Below are positions 10,928-21,459 of a stretch of DNA of 64,000 bases, piece after piece. The DNA comes from Candidatus Altimarinota bacterium. GTDB lineage: Bacteria; Patescibacteriota; Gracilibacteria; BD1-5; UBA2023. Position 1 is the first letter of the stretch; each line of letters opens with the position of its first letter. The stretch is from NCBI GenBank assembly GCA_002747975.1, contig PDRA01000022.1:1-64000 (forward strand). Reading direction: 5' to 3'. Made by a program: the position numbers and the translations under genes. The notes beneath the pieces were generated by a model. It made no database searches. It had not been told where the DNA came from and saw only the letters and a program-made list of their open reading frames with translations.

Positions 10928-11989
10928 ATGAAAAGAGTACTTTTGCTTACACCAGTGTTTTATCCTTCCATTTGAGGTACAGAAGAGCAAGTAAAACTAT
11001 TATGAGAAGAGTTTATAAGATTATGATATACAGTCGATATCATAACTTATAAAAAATGAAGACAAGAACGCCAAGAAAAAATATTTTGAATGAATATTTT
11101 TACTTTTTGATGATTTTTTGATTTTTTAAGATTTTTTACTAAAAATAAAAATTATGACATAATTATTTCAAGACAGTACTATAGGCACAGTTTTTATTTA
11201 TGAATTTGAAAGTTCCTAAAAATTATCAAAGATAAAAGTGTAGTTTGTACAGATAGCTGATGAGATAAAGATGAAATATGTGTAATTAAAAGCAAATCTT
11301 ATTTTTTATATAAAATATATTTTTTCTTTATTGCTCAAAATGATTATTTGAACTGCCTAAATAATGATAATATTCGGCATTTGCAAAATATTTACAAGGG
11401 AAAACCAAAATACCTTGATAAAATTACAAATATTTATAATTGAATAGATATCTCAAGTTTTGAAAAAACTAAAAAGAAGAAGAATATAAAAAATATACTC
11501 TTCTTATGAAGATTTGAAAAAGAAAAATGAATTTTTGAAACTATAAAAGCTTTTAAAAATATAGAAAATCGCACTTTGCAATTGCATTTAATTTGATATT
11601 GAGAAAAAAAAGGAGAGCAGGAAATTAAAAGTCTTATTAAAAATGATGCAAGAATTCTCTTTCATTGAAAGAAGTATTGAGAAGAAAAACAAAAAATTAT
11701 AGATTGAATTGATTTATTTGTGTTTCCTACGTATTATCCAGAATGACAACCTGTGACTTTAACAGAAATGGCTATCAAAAATATTCCAATTATTTCTACA
11801 GATATTGCAAATACAAAAGATATTTATTGAGATAATATTTTATATGTAGAAAAGAAAAACGAAGCAGACTTACAGAAAAAGATGGAGTGGATTATAGAGA
11901 ATATTTCAGATTTTTCTTATAATTATACAGAAGCACTAAAAAAAATTGATGTGAGGAATATTGTTCGAAAATTTTTAGACTTAAAATAA
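10928..11989 (+). CDS. Glycosyltransferase family 4
   Basis: 353 residues. The N-terminus RVLLLTPVFYPSIGGTEEQV is the classic GT4 acceptor domain. The C-terminal domain shows NILFLGRFEKEKG, then VFPTYYPEGQPVTLTEMA with the EX7E nucleotide-sugar motif, then IPIISTDI. Retaining glycosyltransferase for surface glycan assembly; substrate unknown. Very AT-rich and TGA-rich. Its 3' end overlaps the convergent gene at 11981 by 9 bases. Confidence 0.88.
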
Positions 11990-12772
11990 GCTTTTACAAG
12001 ATAAACTCAAAAATTTCCAAAAATCAAAATACTTTTTATAATATTTATAGTGGAAAAGAGTAAAGTAGGGAATAGCAATAATACCTCAAAATATTCCCAA
12101 AACTCTTTTCCAAAGTTTAATTCGAGCGATAATTAAATCCTGTCTATCCTTATAATCTATTCCACTACTTTCTTCTGGATGTATTACAATAGCTTCATTG
12201 CTGTGGTACATTTTTAGTCATTTTTTATAGCAATCTGTTAAGAAGATGTTTTCTTCTCAAACAGGATATTTGGCTCCAAGTCAAAAATTTTCGTCAAAGA
12301 CTATATTATTTTTGGCTAAGATTTCTCTCCTAAAAGTAATTCACCAGGACCAAATTCTTAAAATAGAAAATCTTGTATGCTTTCATTTCTTTACAGGGAA
12401 GTGTTTTTTTCAGTTTGGAGCCTGAGCCTGAAAACTTATGAGATCTGCATCGAGCCTTCGATAGGTATTTTTGATAATTTCCTCAAATCAATCTACAAAA
12501 TCTAGATCATCATCACATATATGACAAATATCAGAAGTTGCATATTTTAGGGCATGGTTTCTATTTTTTGAAAGTCACTTTTCTCTCATAAAGATATATT
12601 TTATATTGTCTCCTAAGCTGTCTTCTTCTGGTATAATATTTTTATCTGTGATTTGATGAGAAATAATAATTTCATCTACATTTTTCAATTGAGGAATAAG
12701 CTCATTTTTTACTCTTTCTATTTTTTCATTCATTGTGGTTATGAGAATAGAGAGTGTTATATTGTTTTTCAT
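11981..12772 (-). CDS. Glycosyltransferase family 2
   Basis: 263 residues. It begins LSILITTMNEKIERV, with the strand-loop of a GT-A fold, followed by CDDDLDFV, the metal-binding DxD region, and later EENIFLTDCYKK. A C-terminal aromatic/basic helix may contact the membrane. Function: transfer of one sugar to a lipid-linked glycan; substrate unknown. Its ATG overlaps the upstream GT2 gene (ATGA arrangement). Confidence 0.8.
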
Positions 12773-13572
12773 GTTTTATATTCTAATTTTTTAAATAGCC
12801 ATAGTATAAGAAAATCTGGAAAAAGTAAAAGAATTTTTTCTAAAAAATGATACACCCTATCAGAAAAACTCGCTTTTATTTTATATTTTGTAATTGCTCT
12901 TTTTTGTATAAAAAGAGTATTTTTCAAGGTTTCCTTGAGCTTATTGGATTTCGTTTGTCATTTTCTGACTCTATATTGGAGGAGATTTTCTTGTAAATTT
13001 TTGATTTTGTAAGAGTTTGCAAAAAGCCTGAGCCACAAGTCATAATCTTCTCCATAATTGAGTGTTGCATCATATCATCAAACTTTTTCAAAAACATCTT
13101 TTCTAAATAGAGAACTGGCTCCCGAAATTGGGGATTTTTTTAAAATTGTATTTTCTATATGGTCACTATACTTTCTACATCAAATAATTTTTCAGGCTTC
13201 ATCAATAATTGTATTATTTCCACTTACAACTGCATAATTTTTATTATTTTCTAAAAATTCATAACAAAGTTTTAATCTCTCTTTTTCTGAAATATCATCA
13301 CTATCCTGGGTTGCTATATAATTTGTTTGAGAGAGAGAAATAAGTCTATTTCTTGTAAAAGAAATTCACATATTTTTTTTATTTCTATACAGCTGAATTC
13401 TCTTATCTTTTTTTGCATATTTTTCACAAATCTCAAAACTCGTATCAGTAGAACAATCATCAACTATAATAAATTCAAAATCACAAAAGCTTTGATTGAG
13501 TATGCTTTGTATAGAATCGTCCAGATACTTCTCAGTATTGAAGACGGGCATTATAACTGAAATTTTTGGCAT
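12757..13572 (-). CDS. Glycosyltransferase family 2
   Basis: 271 residues. Canonical GT2 N-terminus (ISVIMPVFNTEKYLDDSI, then IIVDDCSTD) and ATQDSDDIS, the DxD motif. Close in sequence to the GT2 gene at 19454, probably a paralogue. The last codons read ACA TGA AAA ACA ATA TAA. The TGA coincides with the start ATGA of the downstream gene, so a former stop appears now to be read as Gly before a TAA three codons later. Confidence 0.85.
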
Positions 13573-13575
13573 ATC

Positions 13576-14631
13576 TTATCGAAAAAATTTACTCCAGATA
13601 ATTCTCATAGCAATCGCAATCGCATTTCCAGATTTTTGACCCTTTGAGAGTGAATAGGGTGTATATCGTATAGTCACTGGTACTTCTTCAATATGATAGT
13701 TGTTTTGTTTGAGTCCATCGATAAATTCTGATGCATATGCCATGGAATTGATTTTGAGATGGATTTTTTCGATGATTTCTTTGCGAAAAGCACGAAGTCC
13801 ATTGTGCGTATCAGTTAAGAAAACGCCACTAATCAAAAAAGTAAAAATACGCCCCAAAGAGAGGATACATCGTCGAATGCAGGGGATATTTGATTTTTTT
13901 TCTCAGAGAAACCTCGATCCAAACACGACTTTTGTTTCTGGATGTTTCGCTAGATATTCAAGCATTTTTTTTGCATCTGCAATAGAATGCTGTCCATCGG
14001 AATCAAAGGTAATAATATTTTCTACTTCTCCATACCTTCTCAAATACTCAAATCCAGTTTCGAGCGCCGCTCACGCCCCGAGATTGATACTGTGGTGTAT
14101 GGCAGAAATTCCTGGATTCTTATCTATAATGTGTCTTGTATTATCAGTCGATCCATCATTGACGACAAGTATATTGGTATATCCTGCATTTTGGATCTCT
14201 TTGAGAACGCCCTCTATAACTTTTCCTTCATTATAAGCGCGAATCAGAAATACTTCTTTTCCAGAGAGTGTCTTTTTTTCGCTTTTTTCTATAGCGAAAT
14301 CTCGCACAATAGTAGTAACATTTTCTTTATTTTCGACAATTTTTGAGAGTAGGAGAAGAACGAAATAGAGAAGAAAAATAATCGAAGTATAGACCAGTAC
14401 ATCGGCTCCTCGTGCCACTCCAAACAAGTTCCCGATAAAAGCCAGAATATTTGGGAAAAAACTAAAGGTTACCAGTCCAACTCAGATTCACAAAAAAACC
14501 AAAAAATGCAGTGCATTAAATTTTTGTTTTTTGGCAATATCGAAGGCAATTATAAGAATAATAACTCCTGAAATGATGAAGAAAAATTCGAGTAGACTCA
14601 CAGTTTTTTCTCAGAAAATAGTAGTTTTCAA
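13576..14631 (-). CDS. DUF2304-like membrane domain fused to a GT2 (dolichyl-phosphate-mannose-synthase-like)
   Basis: About 351 residues; no ATG fits, so a TTG at 14631 was chosen (reads M-KTTIFGEK). A GTG at 14667 is possible and the start is uncertain. Residues 10-110 hold three hydrophobic segments resembling DUF2304. From about 115 a GT2 domain follows: FLIRAYNEGKVI, VVNDGSTDNT, TFDSDGQHSI (DxD), FGSRF and THNGLRAFRK. Such enzymes charge a polyprenyl phosphate with a sugar, which fits an early step of the locus. It ends 4 bases before the GT2 at 13572. Confidence 0.8.
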
Positions 14632-14708
14632 TATATGAATTTTTAGCAAAAAAGCAAATGAAAACACCTCTTCAAAAGAATTGATGCGAAAAAAAGTTTT
14701 TTATGTTT

Positions 14709-16157
14709 TTATTGTTTACTTTTTGCTGGTGCGGATTCGGAGAGTGTTTTTTCATCTACCGCCGCTTTTTGCACCTCAAAAAAAGTTTTTAAATCTGTCC
14801 TCCCAGTGCGGACCTTGAGCCAATTTTGTATTTCTTGTTTTTGACTATTTGATATTTCTTTACCAAGGAGAATATATCCGATATTTTTTTGCTTTGCTCC
14901 GCTTTTTGTATAGGATTCTTGTTTTGAGAATGAAACGGCAACAATTTCTGGATACAACAGTTCCGCCTCATGTATAACTTGTTTTGAGAGTTCTTGCTGG
15001 CTTTCTTGATTTTCTTTTATTTGCGAGAGTTCGGATTGGCTTTTTTCAAGAGCGACAGTAAGCTCTTTGATTTGCTGGGCATTTTGGTCTGCGCTTCCAG
15101 ATTCTTTTTGTTGTTTTTCATACAGAGAGGCAAATCCTTGTTTGATTTCGAGGGTCGTATTTTCAAGAGAATAGGCAGGAAGCTTATTTTTTATAACCTC
15201 AATTTGTTCTTTGGTGACCGGCTTTCATCCGTAGATAAGTTCGATGGTTCTTGTTTTCGTATCAATAGTTTGATCTAAGAGATAATCTCATTCTATATGA
15301 GATTCATACTTGATAAATGTTTTTGCTTTTTCACTAAACTGCGTTTGTTGTACGATATCATATCCGAAATAAATACTTGGAATCACTGTCAAAGTGACAA
15401 TAAGAAGTACAATTCTTTTTGAGGTACTTTTTGTTCCGTCATCAGGAAATCCCTTGTATGGAAATCGAAGGATTCGTGCTACAGCAAAGGCTGATACTGT
15501 AATAAAAACCGTATTGATAATAAACAGATAAAAAGAACCAATAAAATAACTGAGATTGAGCGTTGCAATCGCATATCCAGCCGTACAAATTGGCGGCATT
15601 AATGCGGTTGCAATGGCGACTCCAGGGACAACATTTCATTTTTTTGTACTAGCCAGGACAATACTTCCAGCAATACCACCAAAAAGAGCAATCAGCACAT
15701 CATAGAGGGTCGGGGAAGTTCGTGCGAGAATCTCTGAGTGAGCGACTTGAATTGGTGAAATCGAAAAATAGAGCAGGGAAGTAGCAAGACTAATTCCAAC
15801 AGCTAAAAAATAATTTGCAATTGCTTTTTTGAGGAGGGAAATATCGTGAATTGCCAGACTTACTCCGATTCCAATGATAGGACCCATAAGCGGAGAAATA
15901 AGCATGGCTCCGATAACTACAGCAGGCGAATTAATATTGAGACCAATTGAAGCGATGAGTATAGCAAGGATGAGAACCCAAAGATTCGTTCCACGAAATG
16001 GAATTCCATCTCGTACATCTTCCATAATTTCTCAGAGTTTTTCTTGATCTTTTTTGAGGGAAAAGGTTGCCAAAATTTTTTCACCAAGAGTTTTTTCTTG
16101 TTTTTTTGTGATGGTATCTTTATCTTGGGTCAAATGTTTTGATTTTTCTTTTTTCAT
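14709..16157 (-). CDS. DUF389 membrane protein with C-terminal soluble domain
   Basis: 482 residues. The first 60 are charged, then come several membrane segments with the family patterns NSPAVVIGAMLISPLMGPI and ALMPPICTAGYAIA, typical of DUF389 (TIGR00341). After the last membrane helix (about 300) an extracytoplasmic region begins with LIYGGKPVTKEQ, followed by a coiled-coil Gln/Glu-rich stretch and a small alpha/beta domain with a Ser/Ala/Lys tail. The family is uncharacterised. Its link to the surface locus is positional only. Confidence 0.8.
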
Positions 16158-16284
16158 TTTTTTATGAATATTGGATATGCAACTATTATATCATATTTTT
16201 TTGAAAAATGCAATTTTTTAGGAAAATATGATTTTAAAAAATCTGTATAGAACTCTTTCTTGATGCTATATAAAAAAGAGCTCA

Positions 16285-17160
16285 TTATTTTTCTTGCGCA
16301 AATTCTCATTGTATCACCCAACGGCTTTCAATTCATCCAATTGGAGTACAAGTAAAGAGTGTAATCAATTTCTTATCCGAAGGCTTCAGGATAGAAATAT
16401 CATCATTTGGTGTATTGTATGATTCTGTGACAAGATAGATATATTTTTTATATTTCATATCTTTTTGACGCTCAAATATCCATATTTGTTCTCACTTCTC
16501 CATTTCAATAATTTTTTGGAAGTGTGTCTTATATCGACCCTTACTTTGTGTAAAATATGAGCTATGCCCAGAGATTACTTTATTCCCAGGTTTTCCATAT
16601 CCACTGCGACTGGTTCCAGGAATTTCAAAGGCTCAATCTTCTAGATATGAATTGAGTTTATCATATTTTCCATGGATAAATTTTTGATAGTCTTGAGAGT
16701 TTTTTGGTACTGTATTGAGTGGCATAATAAGTCCTTGAGTTGGGAGAACAATATATTTATTTGCATTTTGATCACTGACCTCGAGTACCTGTTTCCATTC
16801 ATCAAGATCTTTACTTCTCTTACCAGCAAGACGAAATGTTTCTTCTTTTGGAAGAGTTATATCAATACCTCGGGTGTTATTAGCTTTTCAAGCACGTTCA
16901 TAGATGAGTTTTTGTGATTTTTCATTTGACACTTCTATATCTTGATCACTTTCATCTACTCCATCTTTAGTTGTTTGATTATTTTTATTTCAGGAAATCT
17001 CTACTGAAAGGGGTGTTTCCAAATTTACTATTGTATTTGTTTGTATGGAACTGTGTTCTTTTTGAAAAAACACATTCTTAAAAGAGAACACAAGAAAAAG
17101 TAATCACACTATAAGAAGTATGATTACTAAAAACTGATAATTCGATTTTTTATGTTTCAT
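16285..17160 (-). CDS. Sortase (class D/E-like transpeptidase)
   Basis: 291 residues. An N-terminal membrane anchor (about 8-27), a low-complexity linker to about 100, then a sortase domain. The catalytic triad can be read: His199 in ISGHSSYF, Cys271 in TLFTCTP and Arg280 in IESRWVIQG. Sortases cleave LPXTG-type signals between Thr and Gly and join the acyl-enzyme to an amine. The gene directly upstream in the same operon (13 bases apart) encodes a protein ending in LPRTG, its probable substrate. Several Gly codons are TGA. Confidence 0.9.
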
Positions 17161-17173
17161 TATTTACCTGAAT

Positions 17174-17524
17174 TTAATTTGATGCTCCAGTTCTTGGAAG
17201 AGTATTTGGATATGTCACGATACCTCCAGCCATATCTGCCGAAATATCTTCTGTCGGTGTAAATCCATTACCTCCTGAAGGAGAATTAGTATTATTACCT
17301 TCTGAAGGAGAAGTGTTTGGAGTAGTAACTACGAATGTTCCACCTGTCCCGCCACCTCATCCTCATCCTCATCCTCATCCTCCACCTGGGCCTACATCAG
17401 GTACGTTACCACCACCGTAACCGTATCCGAAACCATTCACCGCACTTGAGAATGGGCCAATTATTGCAACAAGAAGAGCTATAGCGCCAACCGTTGCAGT
17501 TGAAATCATTGTTGTTTTTTTCAT
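17174..17524 (-). CDS. Small secreted polyglycine protein with C-terminal LPRTG motif, probable sortase substrate
   Basis: 116 residues. An N-terminal signal or anchor segment (about 6-30) is followed by GFGYGYGGG, then a 13-residue glycine run at 47-59. In that run GGA and TGA alternate at codons 49-56 (positions 17357-17380), direct evidence for TGA = Gly. A Thr/Ser/Pro/Asn-rich linker and a short acidic region lead to LPRTG at 109-113, only three residues (ASN) before the TAA. The hydrophobic helix and positive tail that normally follow LPXTG are absent. If it is a sortase substrate, the N-terminal segment may keep it at the membrane. The Gly/Thr-rich body suggests a flexible surface protein. 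Confidence 0.75.
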
Positions 17525-17694
17525 GAGTTAGAAATTAATTGAAATAAAACATGTGTATCTAAAACAAAATACACACTCATTGTATACTATTATTAAAATA
17601 ATGCAAATCTTTTTTTATTTTTCTTAGGGTAATCTTTGTTTAATGCTTGTTATAAAAAGAAAAAAGAGAGTTTTTTTCTGAAAAATTTTAAATT

Positions 17695-18396
17695 TTAATG
17701 TAAAAATTTCTTTTTGATAGCACTAATATTATAATGATATTTTATACTTATGTAGAGTAGGACTATACTGAGAGTAAGACATATGAGAAATGTATGCCAA
17801 TAAAAATACAATGCAATACTTGCAAATACTGCATACAAAAATATTGCTTTTTGCCATAAAGGTACAGAATATACATTTGTGTTTATGGAAGTAGAGTTAC
17901 AATGAGGAATATTTTTTTGAAATGCATTATTTGTTATACTTATAAACGTACCAAAAACAAGTATGTAGTATAAATATATCGAATATTTGTTTGCAAGATC
18001 CTCTTTTCCGATTATTAAAAGTAAGACAGTAGATAGTAAAAAAAAGAGAGCTATAAGAAAATAATATCGCTCATCAATGGCAAATAAAATTCCTCAACAG
18101 ATACTTATAATCAGGAAATACTGAATGAAAGGAAAATCATTGACTATAAAGAGCACGAGAGCAATTATAACCCATACTCCTAATTTTATATTCATATCCT
18201 CTCGGTTACGAAGAAAAAAAGGAGATTCTTTCTCAATAGAAGTGATAATCTTGTCTATGAAAGGAATACTTGCAACAAAAAACAAAGAAATAAAACTTTC
18301 GTGGAAAAATGCCGGTTGAAGATAAGAAATGATGATAGTAATGATTGCAAGGATTCAAATAAGTCCATAACTTGCAAAAGTTAAAATATTTTTCAT
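17695..18396 (-). CDS. Polytopic membrane protein, unknown
   Basis: 233 residues, about seven hydrophobic segments, starting MKNILTFASYGLIGIL; internal TGA codons are read as Gly. There are no catalytic-looking motifs apart from scattered charged residues between helices (FIDKIITSIEKES, GKEDLANKYS). No family recognised. It precedes the LPRTG/sortase pair on the same strand with a 170-base gap. Confidence 0.65.
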
Positions 18397-18525
18397 AAAT
18401 AATTTTTATGCTATAACATGTTCGACCATTATAACATATATAGATATTAAAGCAAATTTTTCTCAGAAAAGTTTGCTGTTTTTGGAAAGATATATATAAT
18501 ATCTGGGATTTTGATGTATTTTTGC

Positions 18526-19464
18526 ATGGATAAAAAACTTATTTCTTTTGTAATTCCTGCCTATAGTGAGGAAAAAAATATAGCCTTACTTTACAAAGAA
18601 CTTATTTTAAATTTTGAGAAAATCTCAGATACATATAAATATGAGATTATTTTTGTGAATGATGGAAGTCCAGATAACTCTTGGGAAGAGATAAACAAAC
18701 TTTGTAAAAAAAATAAAAATGTAGTTTGAATAAATTTGAGTAGAAATTTTTGACATCAATGAGCTTTAACTGCTTGATATACTAAGGCAAAATGAGAATC
18801 AATAATTTCTATGGACTGTGATTGACAAGATCCAGTTTTTGTAGCTTTTCAAATGATAAAAAAATGGGAAAAATGATATGAAGTTATCTATGCAAGGAGA
18901 AAAAAAAGAAATGATAATTTTCTAAAAAAATATACAGCAATAGCTTATTATAAACTCCTTTCATTTATATCAGAAACAGAAATTCCAAGAAATGTTTGAG
19001 ATTTTAGGCTTATAGATAAAAAAGTATTAAAAGAGTTCTTAAAACTTGATGAAAAAGATAGATATATAAGATGAATGTTTGCTTGGATATGATTTAAGAC
19101 TGCTTTTATTGATTTTGAAAGACCAGAGAGAGTACATTGAGAAACAGCCTATACTTGGAGAAAAATGATCAGACTTGCAATGGATGGAATATTAAATTTT
19201 TCTATGTTTCCACTGAGAATAGGTTTTATTTTTGGTATTATCATGATTCTTTTTTCACTTTGATTTCATTTTTATATGATATATGATAGTGTTATAAATG
19301 ATGTTTTTTATCCACTTTATAAATGGCTAATTGTTACTATTTTTTGAATTATGGGATTACAATTTATGTTTATGTGGATTATGTGAGAATATATTTGAAG
19401 GATTTACAATGAAACCAGATGAAGACCAAATTTTATTATTTCAGATATAAAAAATGAAAAATAA
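18526..19464 (+). CDS. GT2 polyprenyl-phosphate glycosyltransferase with C-terminal membrane helices (GtrB/DPM1-like)
   Basis: 312 residues. The start at 18526 gives MDKKLISFVIPAYSEEKNI, the normal GT2 N-terminus. Motifs: FVNDGSPDNSW, SMDCDGQDPV (DxD), NLSRNFGHQGALTAG and a KMIRLAMDGILNFS amphipathic region, then two membrane helices, as in GtrB/ArnC-type enzymes that make undecaprenyl-phosphate sugars. The 3' end overlaps the next gene by 11 bases. Confidence 0.88.
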
Positions 19465-20266
19465 AATACCAAAAATCTCAGTTATAATGCCTAATTATAA
19501 TAGTGAAAAATATCTAAAAGAAGTAATAGAAAGTATTTTAAACCAGACTTTTTCTGATTTTGAGTTTATAATAATTGATGATGGGAGTAGTGATAGAAGT
19601 TGGGAAATTATTCAAGAGTATGCAAAAAAAGATAAAAGAATTATTGCTATAAAAAATGAAAAAAATCTGTGAGTACATAAAACAAGAAATAAACTTTTTG
19701 ATTTTGTAAAAGGTGAATATATTGCTATGATGGATAGTGATGATATTTGTTACCCTCATAGACTTCAAAAACAGTTTGATTTCCTTGAAAAACATAACTT
19801 ATATGCTCTTTGTGGAACAAATTTTATTCTTATAGATGAAAAATGAAAAGAGATTGGACAAAAGAAATTTCCAGAAACAGATAAAGAAATAAAAGAATCT
19901 TTTTTCTGGAGAAATCCTTTTGGGCAAAATACTGTGATGATGAGGACTTCTGTATTTGATACTATTTGATGATATGATGAAACCTTGGAAGTAGCAGAAG
20001 ATTTGGATATGTGGGTAAGAATCTGAACAAAATACAAAATGTATAATTTACAAGAAAATCTCGTAAAATACAGAATACACTGAAAAAACTCTATTCTTAC
20101 AAGACAAAAAGAACATATAAAAAATACACTAAAAATTAGAAAAAAAGCACTAAAGCTTTGATATAAAATGAATTTTAAATGAAAAATTCATTATTTTGGA
20201 ACTTGGTGTATGCAATTTTTACCCCCAAAATTTGTGTTATGGCTATTTAATTTATTACAGAAGTAA
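19454..20266 (+). CDS. Glycosyltransferase family 2
   Basis: 270 residues. ISVIMPNYNSEKYLKEVI, FIIIDDGSSD and MMDSDDICYPHR (DxD) define a GT2 enzyme, with the late family pattern AEDLDMWVRI. N-terminal half very similar to the GT2 at 12757, so the two are probable paralogues within the locus. Substrate unknown. Followed 6 bases later by the TagF-like gene. Confidence 0.88.
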
Positions 20267-20272
20267 AGGTAT

Positions 20273-21457
20273 ATGTGGAATAATTTTGTTTATTTCTTGA
20301 AAAATAAAAAAATATGAGCAAAGATATGAGTGATTTTTCACTATACTTTACTCTGATTTTTTTCTTTGTTTTTTAAACCTATTCAATTTTTTAAAAAAGA
20401 GAAAATTTATTTTTTTGAAGATAGACCTTTTGGTATAGATAATGCATATTTTTTATATAAATATTATAAAAAAAACTTTCCAAACATAGAAAGTGTGTAT
20501 TTAGTTAAAAATAAAAAAGATGCTCTTTATAAAAAACTAGAAAATGATAAAAATGTGGTATATGAGTTTTCTTTACAGCATTTTTGGTATTTTATTTGAG
20601 CAGAAAAGCTTATATTTAGCTATGATACTTCACCTTTTTATTTTTTTGGGAAATTAGGTATTTTTTTGAAAAAAATATTTAAACCTTGCACAAAAATGGT
20701 TTTCCTTCAACATGGTGTTACAAAAAGTTTTATTCCTTTTTTTAGAAAGGAAAATAATATTTTTTCATGAATTGTAGTAAATTCTCAAAAAGAAGAAAAA
20801 TATTTTATAGATGAATTTTGATATAATAAAGAAGATTTACTGGTATCTTGATTTCCGAGATTTGATAATTTATATAAAAATAGAGAAAAAGAAAAACAGA
20901 TTTTTTTCTTTCCTACTTGGAATTCAAAACTTGCAGGACTGACTCAATCTTCTTTTCAAAAAACTGATTATTATAATAAAATAAAAGAATTTTTAGAGTC
21001 AAGCTCTCTTTCTTCTTGGCTTGAAAAAAATAAATATAGTCTGTATTATTATCCTCACCAATGAATGGCTGAATATGTAAATCTTTTCTCAACAAAATCT
21101 AAAAATATTATTATTTTAGATGATAATAATAAGGAAAATATTTCTATTCCTCAGCTTATACTCGAATCATCATTACTGATTACAGACTATTCAAGTATAG
21201 TTTTTGATTTTGCTTATCAGCATAAACCAACTTTATATTATAATATTTGAGAAAATCATTATCCTTCTCTTTCATCATATTTTTATGATTTTTGAGAAAA
21301 AGTTGCTTCTTTAGAAGAAATTATAGAAAAATTAAATATTTTGAAAAAAAATAATTTCAAAATGCAAGAAAAATATACATCAAATACAGATAACTTTTTT
21401 GAATATATAGACTCAAAAAACTGTGAAAGAACAAGTTTACTTATAAATAATCTATAA
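20273..21457 (+). CDS. CDP-glycerol glycerophosphotransferase-like (TagB/TagF family)
   Basis: 394 residues with many TGA codons. After an amphipathic N-terminus come family landmarks FFEDRPFGIDNAYFLYKYY, FLQHGVTKSF (the HG motif), YYPHQ and ITDYSSIVFDFAYQHKP, the strongest TagF signature. In teichoic-acid pathways these enzymes transfer glycerol- or ribitol-phosphate from a CDP donor to a lipid-linked acceptor on the inner membrane face. No CDP-glycerol synthase (TagD) lies in the window, so the true phospho-polyol donor is open. Confidence 0.85.
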
Positions 21458-21459
21458 AT

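Noticed and set aside
13700-14236. 178-residue plus-strand ORF
   Set aside because: Antisense shadow of the DUF2304-GT2 gene; the minus frame has the GT2 motifs.
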